A DNA stretch of 38,229 nucleotides, taken from NCBI RefSeq assembly GCF_024710485.1, contig NZ_JANJUQ010000043.1, positions 1 through 38,229 on the forward strand, read 5' to 3'. The notes under the pieces were generated by a model that saw nothing but the letters and a program-made list of their open reading frames with translations, had not been told where the DNA came from and made no database searches. This document shows, in pieces, positions 1-8,585 of this stretch (position 1 is the stretch's first letter; each line of letters begins with the position of its first letter). Made by a program: the position numbers and the translations under genes. Source of the stretch: Flavobacterium sp. (lineage in GTDB: Bacteria > Bacteroidota > Bacteroidia > Flavobacteriales > Flavobacteriaceae).

Positions 1-3000
1 CAACTGTCCGCCTCCAACAACATTGAGTGCCTCAGGAATCACTCAAACTTCTGCGAATTTAAGCTGGGGTAACCCGGGAGGAGCAACTTCTTGGGAAGTT
101 GCTGTTCAAACAGCAGGTTCACCTATTCCTTCTGGATCAGGTATCCAAACCAATTCGAATACCAATTATCCTGCAACAGGCTTAGCATCGGGGACAAATT
201 ATCAGTTTTATGTTAGAGCTGACTGTGGTAACGGTACTTTTAGTGCTTGGACAGGACCTTTCTCTTTTACTACAGCCGCAAATTACTGTGCTGGTAATCA
301 TTTTTACGATACAGGAGGAGCAACCGGCACTTATAACAATAGCGCCAATGTAACAACAGTAATTTGCCCAGATACTCCTGGTGAGCAAATAACTGTCATA
401 TTCAACACCTTCAATCTCGAAAACAATTATGATTACCTTAAAATATATGATGGCAATAGTGCTTCAGGAACTTTGTTGGGTAACTTTACGGGAGCAACAA
501 TTCCTCCATCTTTCACCTCAAGCGCTATTAATGGTTGTTTGACCTTTGTATTCACTTCTGACTCCAGTGTTACAGCTGCCGGTTGGGATGCTACCATTAT
601 TTGCGGACCGCCTCCAACTTGCCCTAAACCAACTGCAGTAACCATAAGCAATACCGGTCAAAATGGGGCAACTGTTAACTGGACTGAAGTAGGAACGGCT
701 ACTACATGGGAAATATTATTATTACCGGCAGGTTCACCTGTTCCAACGGCTTCTGCTACAGGAATTGTAACAACTGCTAATCCCTACCCTATATCGGGAT
801 TAATTTCTGCCACTTCATACGATGTTTATGTAAGAGCTATTTGTAACCCTTCTGACATCAGCTTTTGGTCTAATAAAATTTCGTTCACGACTCTAATTGC
901 CAATGATGAATGCATTAATGCAGTGAATGTGCCTGTAAACAACACAACAACGTGTTCTCAAGTCACACCGGGAAGCCTATTGGGAGCGACAGCTTCTTCA
1001 CAAGGTAACACCTGTAGCGGAACAGATGATGATGATGTTTGGTTCCAATTTACAGCTACCAGTTCACAACATGTAATTTCGTTACTTAACGTAACCGGAA
1101 GTACAACCGACCTTTATCATGTTTTGTATACCGGAAGTTGTGGTACTTTAACTCAATTATACTGTAGCGATTCCAACACTAGTAATGCCAATAACTTAAC
1201 CGTTGGACAAGTCTATTTTATCAGAGTTTACTCTTATACCTCGACTCCCGGACAAACTACAACTTTTAATGTTTGTGTTGGTACTCCGGTACCTCCGCCG
1301 ACTTGTATCAACAACCAACCTGCAGGTAATACTTGCCAAACAGCTACACCTATCTGTAATCTAAACGGGTATTGCGGTAGTACTTCGTCAACTTACACCG
1401 CAGATTATTGGTCACAATTGAATAGTACGTTTTGCGGTTCCATAGAAAACAACTCATTTTTAACTTTTGTGGCCACTTCAACAAGTATCTCTTTTGACGT
1501 TTGGGTAACCAGTTCTGAAGATAATTTTGGAATTCAAATCATGATTTTTAGTGCCAATAATTGTTCCGGAACTGTTAATAACCTGACTTGTTGGAGTCCG
1601 GGTGTGGTCCCATCAGGCTCAACCAATATATCGGCGAACGGATTAGTAGTTGGAAACACTTATTACATTATGATTGATGGCTATGGAGGCGATGTTTGTA
1701 ACTATGTGATTGCCGCCAATACAGGAATTCAAACTCAAGTAAACGCTACAACTTCTGACGATAACATTTGCTTAGGAGAAACTGTTACCTTAAGTGCAAC
1801 CGGCGGTAATGGAAATTATAATTGGACTTCCAACACTACTACTACTGGTTTGAGCGCTTCAACAGGTAGTAGTGTAACCTTTACTCCTACTGCAGCAGGA
1901 ACATATACCCTTACAGCCACTTCTACAGATGGCAATACGGTTTGTCCTCAGGATGTTATGGATTCTGTGACAGTTGTTGTTAACGAAAACTTATTACCGA
2001 CTTTTGATACTTTTGGTCCTTATTGTGAGGGCGATACGGTAGCCGTGTTACCAAGTATTTCCAACAATACCGTCAATGGTACATGGTCACCTGAAATTAT
2101 CAATAATTCACAATCCGGTTCCTATACCTTTACTCCGACAGCCAACACTTGTGCTTTGCCTGTAACAGTAAATGTCATTGTTAACACCAATACAACGCCA
2201 ACTTTCGCAGCTATTGCCCCACTTTGTATTGGGGAAACGGCTCCGGTTCTACCTACGGTATCTAACAACAATATCAATGGAACTTGGTCGCCGCCTGTAA
2301 TTGACAACACTCAATCGGGGAACTATATTTTTACACCTGATGCTAATCAATGTGCTTTTAGCATCAATCAAAATGTAGTGGTAAATCAAATTACTACACC
2401 AACGTTCTTATCTCCAGCTCCTATATGCATTGGAGATCCAGCTCCTTCATTACCAACTACTTCCACAAACGGCATAACGGGAACATGGTCTCCGGCTGTT
2501 GTAGACAATACTCAAACCGCAACGTACACGTTTACTCCTGATGCCGAGCAATGTGCAGAACCTACTACTTTGGCGATTACCGTTTATCAAAATTGCTCTT
2601 TCGGAAGTTTTGCCAGCGCGGTTTGGTTGACCAATTGTGAAGACAACAACTTTTTCAATACCGTGGGTTCAGGAACCTCAATCATTGGTCCTGTTCAAAA
2701 TATTTTCCCTAATGTTGATTTTGGAACCTACCTAACCAACTCAGGGACATTTAAGCTAAGAGGTGGTGAAGTAAAAACATTCAAAATCGCCACTGCTAAC
2801 GTTTGTAGTGCACGTATGAATTACAGAATCTACCCTGCTTCAGGTACACCGGGAGCGTTTACGGTATTAAACTTACCTTTCTTTAACGATTGTTTTTCAG
2901 GCTCTTTCCCAAGCGGCGGACCATGCAGTCCGGGTGACCAAAAATGGCAAAGCGTATTGAACGATAGCCAATCACCTTTAGATTTAACCGCTTTCCCTCC

Positions 3001-5776
3001 GGGAGATTATGTGATTGAAGTGTATTATGATGTTACTGGTGACGTAAACTCTACTTCACAATGTGATGATACCATCTTCATCAACAATAACGGAGCTAAC
3101 TTTATAGCTACTTACACGCTTCAGGCGAATCCGAATTATACGGCTGCAAATCCTGGTGAATGTAGTGCAAACGATGGCAGTATTACCATCAGTGCTCTGG
3201 CACCAAATACTACATATAATTTCACCTATACCTATAATAATGTGGCTGTTGGACCAAACACAATTACCACAAACGCTTCAGGAAATTATACGCTTTCCGG
3301 TTTAAGCATTGGAACTTATAACGGATTTACATTTGTGGCGAATGGTTGTACCATCAACTCAATCAATACTGTAAATTTAACTTCGCAATCCAATGTCTTG
3401 GTTTCAGGTACCAATCCACTGACTTGTAACGGAACAAGCGGTACTTTGGTTATCAATGGCCTTAATCCGAATCAGTCTTACAGTGTAACCTATACAGATG
3501 ACAATACTCCTGTTGGCCCTCTGAATTTGACTTCTGATAGCAACGGACAAATCAGCATTACCGGATTAAATGCGGGAAGTTATGCTGACTTCAATTTAGC
3601 TTCAACATACTGTACTTTTGTTTCTAATCAAGTCATTACTTTAACGAATCCAAATGTTCCGGTAGTTACGGTTAACAGCGAAACAATTTGTTTCAACCAA
3701 TCGACTACCATAACGGCAACTCCACAGACTCCGGGGAATTACATTTATACTTGGACTGTACCTACAGGTTTCGCTAATCCGGGCAATGTGGCTAGTTTCA
3801 GCACCAATGTGGCCGGTACTTATACCGTAACGGCAACTCCGGTTGGTACTACATTCTGTAACGGAAGTTTTGAAAATCCGGCTACTTCAGGAGCATTCCC
3901 TAATATGATCAATGAAAGTGCTGTTCCATGCTGGGAAACCACAGCAACTGACGGTATCTTAGAAGTTTGGCCTCAAGGATTTGAGAGTTCTGTTGCTTAT
4001 CAAGGAACACAATTAATCGAAATCAACGGTAATTCGACAGCCACTGTTTTCCAAGACTTCACCACTTATCCGGGAGCGGAATTGCAAATATCTTTTGCTC
4101 ACAAAGGCCGTTGGGGCAATGATGTTGTTCGCGTAGAAATCGGTCCTGTTGGCGGTCCGTATACTTCTTTAGGTCAGTTTAACGATGGTAACTCCGCATG
4201 GGTATTCCATACTTTAACTTATACTGTACCAACTTCCGGCGGCAATAACTATTCCTTGAGATTTGTATCGGTATCAAGCTCGGGCGGTGATCCAACAGTA
4301 GGTAATCTTTTAGATGCAGTTAGTGTAACTTCTACAGAGTGTTCCTCTGCACCAGCATCAGGCACTGTAACTGTTACACCTGCTGTAACTTTAACTTTAA
4401 ACACTGCTAACAATACACAAAACGTTTGTATAAACACTGCTATTCAAAATATAGTGTATACGGCAGCCAATGCAACCGATGTAATAGCCAGCGGATTACC
4501 AACGGGAGTGAACGGCTCGTACGATAACACTACCGGAGTATTCTCCATTAGCGGAACACCAACCGTATTTGGAACTTTCAACTATACAGTAACCACGAGC
4601 GGTGGCTGTAATGTTGTTGTGGCCAATGGTACTATTACTGTGAATGCAACTGTTGCGGCTACTTTCAACAATATCGTTATTTGTCAAGGTGATGCGGTTA
4701 CCTTACCAACAACTTCTTTGGAAGGATTTAGCGGCCTTTGGTCACCATCGACAGTTAACAATACTCAAACAGGAACTTATAACTTTACTCCGAATGCCGG
4801 TCAATGTGCTACCGCGGGAAGTTTAACAGTAACTGTAAACATTCCGACTTTACCAACGTTCACACCAATGGCTCCTATTTGTAGCGGCGGCATTTTAAAC
4901 GCCTTACCAACCACTTCCAATAATTCGATTAACGGAACTTGGTCACCGGCATTAAACAATACCGCAACTACAACCTATACTTTCACTCCTACAGGAGGGC
5001 AATGCGCCAGTACAACTACGATGACTATAGTAGTGAATCCGAATGTAACACCAACGTTCAACGCCATCGGTCAGCTTTGTATAGGTGAAAGCGCTCCGTC
5101 GTTACCAACTTCATCATTAGAAGGTATTTCAGGAACTTGGACGCCGGCGATTATCGACAATACCGCTTCAGGCACTTACAATTTTGCTCCTAATCCGGGG
5201 CAATGTGCCACTAATGGTTCGCTTTCCGTAACCGTTCAAAGCGGTTTCGATTTTGAAATCAGCGGCAGTTGTGTGGAAAATAATTTCATCGTTGAAGTGA
5301 CGGCGGTTAATGATACTTTTAATGTAGACAATGCCAGCTATACTTGGTACAACAGTAACCAACAATTGGTAGGTTCAAATTCGAATACTTTCAACGTAAC
5401 GGAATATTTGCTCTCAACTGTTGCTGAAGAGTCTATGCCGATTACATTCTCTTTAACGGTTACCACACCGGACGGTTGTTGGAGAAATGAATCTATCACT
5501 TTAGATAGAATCTTCTGTGGCATCCAAAAAGGAATCTCGGTAAATAATGACGGTAAAAATGACTTCTTCGATTTGCGTTTATTGGATGTAAAAAACCTAA
5601 CATTATTCAATCGTTACGGTATGAAAGTCTACAGCAAAAACCAATACAAAGACGAATGGAAAGGTCAATCAGACAATGGCGATGACCTACCGGACGGCAC
5701 ATATTATTATGTCATCGAATTCAACAATGGCAGCGAAACCAAAACCGGTTGGATTTACAAAGCAAAAGCAAATTAA
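1..5776 (+). CDS. Giant T9SS-secreted multidomain surface protein, 3' part (5' end outside window)
   Basis: The frame is open from base 2 with no credible start, so the N-terminus lies upstream. The 1,900-plus visible residues form a string of extracellular modules: a fibronectin III domain (to about base 280), a CUB-like domain (281-615), a second FN3 (617-895), two pre-peptidase/CUB-like Cys-rich domains (898-1725), a PKD/Ig-like domain, a block of three 67-residue repeats (1994-2594), a pair of SprB-like repeats (3121-3655), an NGSFE-type lectin/MAM-like domain (about 3853-4345), Ig-like segments, and three more 65-67-residue repeats (4655-5238). The last 85 or so residues (NNDGKNDFF, LTLFNRYGMKVY, DGTYYYVIEF) are a gliding-motility-associated C-terminal domain, the type B sorting signal of the type IX secretion system. 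Export to the cell surface follows from that domain; a role in adhesion is inferred. A strong terminator follows the stop. Confidence 0.93.
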   Translation, partial: NCPPPTTLSASGITQTSANLSWGNPGGATSWEVAVQTAGSPIPSGSGIQTNSNTNYPATGLASGTNYQFYVRADCGNGTFSAWTGPFSFTTAANYCAGNHFYDTGGATGTYNNSANVTTVICPDTPGEQITVIFNTFNLENNYDYLKIYDGNSASGTLLGNFTGATIPPSFTSSAINGCLTFVFTSDSSVTAAGWDATIICGPPPTCPKPTAVTISNTGQNGATVNWTEVGTATTWEILLLPAGSPVPTASATGIVTTANPYPISGLISATSYDVYVRAICNPSDISFWSNKISFTTLIANDECINAVNVPVNNTTTCSQVTPGSLLGATASSQGNTCSGTDDDDVWFQFTATSSQHVISLLNVTGSTTDLYHVLYTGSCGTLTQLYCSDSNTSNANNLTVGQVYFIRVYSYTSTPGQTTTFNVCVGTPVPPPTCINNQPAGNTCQTATPICNLNGYCGSTSSTYTADYWSQLNSTFCGSIENNSFLTFVATSTSISFDVWVTSSEDNFGIQIMIFSANNCSGTVNNLTCWSPGVVPSGSTNISANGLVVGNTYYIMIDGYGGDVCNYVIAANTGIQTQVNATTSDDNICLGETVTLSATGGNGNYNWTSNTTTTGLSASTGSSVTFTPTAAGTYTLTATSTDGNTVCPQDVMDSVTVVVNENLLPTFDTFGPYCEGDTVAVLPSISNNTVNGTWSPEIINNSQSGSYTFTPTANTCALPVTVNVIVNTNTTPTFAAIAPLCIGETAPVLPTVSNNNINGTWSPPVIDNTQSGNYIFTPDANQCAFSINQNVVVNQITTPTFLSPAPICIGDPAPSLPTTSTNGITGTWSPAVVDNTQTATYTFTPDAEQCAEPTTLAITVYQNCSFGSFASAVWLTNCEDNNFFNTVGSGTSIIGPVQNIFPNVDFGTYLTNSGTFKLRGGEVKTFKIATANVCSARMNYRIYPASGTPGAFTVLNLPFFNDCFSGSFPSGGPCSPGDQKWQSVLNDSQSPLDLTAFPPGDYVIEVYYDVTGDVNSTSQCDDTIFINNNGANFIATYTLQANPNYTAANPGECSANDGSITISALAPNTTYNFTYTYNNVAVGPNTITTNASGNYTLSGLSIGTYNGFTFVANGCTINSINTVNLTSQSNVLVSGTNPLTCNGTSGTLVINGLNPNQSYSVTYTDDNTPVGPLNLTSDSNGQISITGLNAGSYADFNLASTYCTFVSNQVITLTNPNVPVVTVNSETICFNQSTTITATPQTPGNYIYTWTVPTGFANPGNVASFSTNVAGTYTVTATPVGTTFCNGSFENPATSGAFPNMINESAVPCWETTATDGILEVWPQGFESSVAYQGTQLIEINGNSTATVFQDFTTYPGAELQISFAHKGRWGNDVVRVEIGPVGGPYTSLGQFNDGNSAWVFHTLTYTVPTSGGNNYSLRFVSVSSSGGDPTVGNLLDAVSVTSTECSSAPASGTVTVTPAVTLTLNTANNTQNVCINTAIQNIVYTAANATDVIASGLPTGVNGSYDNTTGVFSISGTPTVFGTFNYTVTTSGGCNVVVANGTITVNATVAATFNNIVICQGDAVTLPTTSLEGFSGLWSPSTVNNTQTGTYNFTPNAGQCATAGSLTVTVNIPTLPTFTPMAPICSGGILNALPTTSNNSINGTWSPALNNTATTTYTFTPTGGQCASTTTMTIVVNPNVTPTFNAIGQLCIGESAPSLPTSSLEGISGTWTPAIIDNTASGTYNFAPNPGQCATNGSLSVTVQSGFDFEISGSCVENNFIVEVTAVNDTFNVDNASYTWYNSNQQLVGSNSNTFNVTEYLLSTVAEESMPITFSLTVTTPDGCWRNESITLDRIFCGIQKGISVNNDGKNDFFDLRLLDVKNLTLFNRYGMKVYSKNQYKDEWKGQSDNGDDLPDGTYYYVIEFNNGSETKTGWIYKAKAN
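1994..2594 (+). repeat. Three tandem 67-residue protein repeats, block 1
   Basis: Repeat units begin at 1994, 2195 and 2396, so the period is 201 bases. The protein pattern is TPTF-x5-CxGxxxPxLPTxSxNxIxGTWSP, then DNTQS, then YxFTPxxxQCA, with two conserved Cys per unit. The units are alike but not identical, which suggests old duplication within the gene. Confidence 0.9.
4655..5238 (+). repeat. Three tandem 65-67-residue protein repeats, block 2
   Basis: Units begin near 4655, at 4850 and at 5048, with the same pattern as the block at 1994-2594 (LPTxS, GxWSP, YxFTPxxGQCA). The two blocks are separated by about 2 kb of unrelated modules in the same gene. Confidence 0.88.
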
Positions 5777-5780
5777 TAAC

Positions 5781-5811
5781 AAAAAGTCCCGACTTGTAAT
5801 CGGGACTTTTT
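5781..5811. terminator. Bidirectional rho-independent terminator
   Basis: A perfect 12-bp stem (AAAAAGTCCCGA / TCGGGACTTTTT) with a 7-base loop. It has an A-tract on the left and a T-tract on the right, so it can end both the rightward surface-protein gene and the leftward gene that stops at 5814. Confidence 0.92.
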
Positions 5812-5813
5812 AT

Positions 5814-6164
5814 TTAATATAAGGTTGCGGCTTCTTTAATTACGGTAATTAACACTTCTATATCTATAGTGTCTAACGAAGTATATCGCAATGATTTGAC
5901 AGTATTTCTACCGTTATCGGCAATTAACTGCGGCGTATGATTTTTCAATTGAAATCCTTTGGCAAAACCAACATCTACAAATTGTTTTTTGTGACTCGCA
6001 TTCAAATAACAGAAAGGCTTGCTCTTGTAATAAAAATAAGGAATACCCCATTTGTACTCGTGTGTGGCTTCGGGTAAAGTTTGCTTCATCACATCGATTA
6101 TACAAAGGAGAATATCTCTGTAATGTGGTGGCTGATTTAAAATGTACTGTTCAACGGGTTTCAA
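5814..6164 (-). CDS. DUF1801 (YdhG-like) domain protein
   Basis: A 116-residue protein of the DUF1801 / YdhG family (PF08818), a small alpha-beta fold of unknown biochemical role. Visible landmarks are the N-terminal VEQYILNQPPHYRDIL, the central EYKWGIPYFYYKSKPFCYL and KGFQLKN. The start is TTG, directly after the TAA of the upstream peptidase and in the same frame. It is preferred over the internal ATG near residue 26 because the family's N-terminal helix begins with the residues encoded right here. No promoter fits between the two genes, so translation probably depends on re-initiation after the peptidase stop. The gene ends at a bidirectional terminator. Confidence 0.85.
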   Translation of the reverse strand: MKPVEQYILNQPPHYRDILLCIIDVMKQTLPEATHEYKWGIPYFYYKSKPFCYLNASHKKQFVDVGFAKGFQLKNHTPQLIADNGRNTVKSLRYTSLDTIDIEVLITVIKEAATLY

Positions 6165-7538
6165 TTAATCAATTCCGTATTGGTCAAACAAATACACTAG
6201 AGAAGCCATAGTGGCAGCACCTAGTTCCAATTCTCTTTTATTGATGGCATCAAAAGTATCGTTGGCTGCATGGTGGTGGTCAAAATAACGTTGCGAATCA
6301 GGACGCAGACCGGCTTTAACAATCTTCTCAGAAGTAAGTGGATGTATGTCAGCTCCCGTATAGCCTTTCACAAAAAGATGGATCAAATACGGTTCAAATA
6401 AAGGTATCCAACTTTTGACTTTAGCAAAATTAGCATCGTCGCACTCCAACGAAAAACCTCTAGGAGTAAAGCCACCGGCATCACTTTCAACGGCGAAAAT
6501 ATGGTTCTCTTGGTTGCGTTTGGATTCGGCTTCGTATTGTTTTCCGCCTCTACCACCGTTCTCTTCATTCATATACAACACCACGCGAATCGTGTTTTTG
6601 GGTTGGTAATTGAGTTTTTTAAAAAGTTCCAAAACTGCCATACTTTGAACGCAACCGGCTCCGTCATCGTGTGAGCCATCGGCCAAATCCCAAGAATCCA
6701 AATGGCCGCTGACTACCATAATTTTCTCCGGATGAACCGACCCTTTGATTTCGCCTATAACATTATACGACAGTACATCATCGAATTGCTGACACGATTG
6801 TTTAAAGAAGAAAGTTAGTTTCGGATTTTCCTTTAATTTCTTACTCAACAATTCCGCTCCGTTTGTACTGATAGCGGCAGCCGGAATATATTGTGATTTG
6901 GCCAGACTACCGTAACTGGTGACTCCGGTATGCGGAAAGTCGTCCAAACGCAAATTCAAGGAACGTACTATGGTAGCAACTGCTCCATATTTAGCCGCTT
7001 CGGCAGCACCGGAATACCTTTGGTCACCGCAGCGACTGTAGGATAAAAAAGTATCTATATTCTCCGGCTCCATCGGACGGTTGTAAAAAACAATTTTACC
7101 TTTAATTTTGGCTTCGCCTAGTGTTTCCAATTCCTTTAAGCTGTGAACTTCAATCACATCGGCTGTGATTCCCGATTTAGGCGTGGCTATTGAACCGCCC
7201 AAAGCGCAAATCGGCACTTTGAATTTGTTTTTAGCATCGATGATATATGCGGTTTCCTTTTCGCCTCTCTCCCATTTGGGCACCATCACTTCTTGCAGGA
7301 ATACGCGGTCTAATCCTAAAGTCTCGAGTTGCTGTTTGGTGTAAAGCACTCCTTTTTCGGCACCTTCTGAACCCGATAAACGTTGTCCTACTTTATTTGA
7401 CAAATCATCTAGCCAAGAATAACATTTAGAATCCGTTAGAGCCGTTTTGTAAATCGACTTCAACATTAGTTCGTCATTGGATTGCGAAAAACCCAGTAAT
7501 CCAAATAAAGATAAGCAACCGAAAAGCACTTTTTTCAT
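6165..7538 (-). CDS. Secreted M28-family metallopeptidase
   Basis: A 457-residue zinc peptidase with a signal peptide (MKKVLFGCLSLFGLLGFSQS). The frame is open further upstream, but the ATG at 7536-7538 puts the signal peptide at the N-terminus, so it is chosen over the start at 7613. A PA-like insert (GKIVFYNRP) precedes the M28 core: SGHLDSWDLADGSHDDGAG carries the first metal-binding His and the bridging Asp, MNEENGGRGG the catalytic and metal-binding acids, ESDAGG the next Asp, and YFDHHHAAND the final His. The family includes aminopeptidases and plasma glutamate carboxypeptidase-like enzymes; the exact specificity cannot be read from sequence. It is probably periplasmic or extracellular and co-transcribed with the DUF1801 gene. 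Confidence 0.92.
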   Translation of the reverse strand: MKKVLFGCLSLFGLLGFSQSNDELMLKSIYKTALTDSKCYSWLDDLSNKVGQRLSGSEGAEKGVLYTKQQLETLGLDRVFLQEVMVPKWERGEKETAYIIDAKNKFKVPICALGGSIATPKSGITADVIEVHSLKELETLGEAKIKGKIVFYNRPMEPENIDTFLSYSRCGDQRYSGAAEAAKYGAVATIVRSLNLRLDDFPHTGVTSYGSLAKSQYIPAAAISTNGAELLSKKLKENPKLTFFFKQSCQQFDDVLSYNVIGEIKGSVHPEKIMVVSGHLDSWDLADGSHDDGAGCVQSMAVLELFKKLNYQPKNTIRVVLYMNEENGGRGGKQYEAESKRNQENHIFAVESDAGGFTPRGFSLECDDANFAKVKSWIPLFEPYLIHLFVKGYTGADIHPLTSEKIVKAGLRPDSQRYFDHHHAANDTFDAINKRELELGAATMASLVYLFDQYGID

Positions 7539-7597
7539 GAGACTAATTTTTCTCAAAAATAATTGAAAAAACATTTGGTCACGGAAAAATATTTTAC

Positions 7598-7621
7598 TTA
7601 CTTTGTTTTTCAAAGTACTTT
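7598..7621. promoter_or_regulatory. Candidate operator/promoter, copy 1
   Basis: Contains the inverted repeat TACTTTGTTTTTCAAAGTA (7599-7617), with 7-bp arms around five T's. The TACTTTG arm resembles the Bacteroidetes -7 box TAnnTTTG, one base short. The site ends 3 bases before the ATG at 7625. All 24 bases recur exactly at 8550-8573. Operator function is inferred. Confidence 0.65.
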
Positions 7622-7624
7622 AAT

Positions 7625-8233
7625 ATGGAAACAAAAGATTATTTGAAAGACATACAAGACATCAAACAAATGATGGCGCAATCCACTCAGTTCATTTCTT
7701 TGAGCGGATTATCGGGTATATTAGCTGGCTTATATGCTTTGTGTGGTGCCGTTGTGGTTGATTTTTTGATTGACCATCATCAAGGTGAATTTATCACTTT
7801 GGAAAGCTCTACTTTCAAACAAATCGTTACCGTAGCCTTAGTGGTTTTGGTGTTGTCGTTACTGACAGCCTATTTACTCACGGTAAAAAAAGCCAAAAAA
7901 GTGGGTGAAAAAGTATGGAATCCTTCGTCGAAAAGACTGTTAATTAATTTTTGCATCCCATTGTTTACCGGCGGTATTTTGTGCTTACTTTTATTGAGAC
8001 ACGGTGTGTACGGACTCATAGCACCTATCACACTGATTTTTTACGGATTGGCTTGTGTGAATGCCAGCAAATATACTTTGCGCGATATTCGTTATCTGGG
8101 CATCACCGAAATTATTCTGGGCTTGATTGCCGTAGAATTTTCCGGTTACGGTTTGTATGTATGGATTTTGGGATTCGGAATTTGCCATATCGTTTACGGC
8201 GCCGTGATGTATTATAAGTACGATAGAAATTAA
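7625..8233 (+). CDS. Six-TM membrane protein, function unknown
   Basis: A 202-residue integral membrane protein. After a short amphipathic N-terminus (METKDYLKDIQDIKQMM) there are about six hydrophobic segments, near residues 23-50, 66-88, 107-125, 127-147, 157-172 and 174-193, with Lys/Arg-rich loops after TM2. I recognise no catalytic motif. It stands one base before the start of the winged-helix regulator gene, so the two are very probably co-transcribed and their products may act together, for example as sensor and regulator; that is inference. The candidate operator lies directly upstream. Confidence 0.85.
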   Translation: METKDYLKDIQDIKQMMAQSTQFISLSGLSGILAGLYALCGAVVVDFLIDHHQGEFITLESSTFKQIVTVALVVLVLSLLTAYLLTVKKAKKVGEKVWNPSSKRLLINFCIPLFTGGILCLLLLRHGVYGLIAPITLIFYGLACVNASKYTLRDIRYLGITEIILGLIAVEFSGYGLYVWILGFGICHIVYGAVMYYKYDRN

Positions 8234-8234
8234 G

Positions 8235-8531
8235 TTGAAAAACCTCATTCAAAATATCAACAAAGCTTTTGATCACCGAATCCGTTTGGGGATTATGTCG
8301 GTATTGATGGTCAATGAGAGCGCCGATTTTAATATGCTCAAAGAATTATTGGGTGTTACTGATGGCAATTTGGCCAGTCATACCAAAGCGCTGGAAAACG
8401 AAAACTATATTATGATTGAAAAACAATTCATCGGAAAAAAACCGAATACTCGCTATATTGCCACAGCTGTCGGAAAAAAAGCCTTCCAAGAACACATTGA
8501 AGCACTTGAAAAATTAATTCAGAAAAGTTAA
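8235..8531 (+). CDS. Small winged-helix transcriptional regulator (HTH_34 type)
   Basis: A 98-residue DNA-binding protein of the PF13601-like winged-helix group, distantly related to MarR/ArsR. The first helix (INKAFDHRIRLGIMSVLMV) leads to a helix-turn-helix with FNMLKELLGVTDGNLASHTKALE, where the second half is the likely recognition helix, then the wing (EKQFIGKKPNTRYIATAVGKKAF). A C-terminal helix probably dimerises. The start is TTG, one base after the stop of the preceding gene; the family's usual MKN-type N-terminus begins exactly here and no ATG is available. The operator-like repeat lies before its own transcription unit and again before the next gene (8586), which suggests that it represses or activates both. 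Confidence 0.9.
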   Translation: MKNLIQNINKAFDHRIRLGIMSVLMVNESADFNMLKELLGVTDGNLASHTKALENENYIMIEKQFIGKKPNTRYIATAVGKKAFQEHIEALEKLIQKS

Positions 8532-8549
8532 CCCTATTTTTTTATCTAT

Positions 8550-8573
8550 TTACTTTGTTTTTCAAAGTACTTT
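8550..8573. promoter_or_regulatory. Candidate operator/promoter, copy 2
   Basis: A 24-base exact copy of the site at 7598-7621, with the same TACTTTG-N5-CAAAGTA inverted repeat at 8551-8569. It lies between the regulator stop and the ATG at 8586, in a 54-base gap, and so could drive or control the COQ4-like/CreD genes separately. Confidence 0.65.
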
Positions 8574-8585
8574 TAATTAAAAATT

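Noticed and set aside
23..25. TTG at base 23 as the start of the giant surface protein
   Set aside because: The frame is open to the window edge and codes for the first part of an FN3 domain before this codon, so the gene begins upstream.
1994..5238. Periodic 200-base units as a CRISPR array or DNA satellite
   Set aside because: They are coding, in frame and diverged at the DNA level; they are protein repeats.
4249..5610. Several minus-strand frames opposite the surface-protein gene
   Set aside because: Low-complexity composition from Thr/Asn-rich codons read backwards; no start signals and no family resemblance.
7539..7613. Longer N-terminus of the M28 peptidase from 7613
   Set aside because: It would place 25 unrelated residues before a good signal peptide and would run over the control region of the divergent operon.
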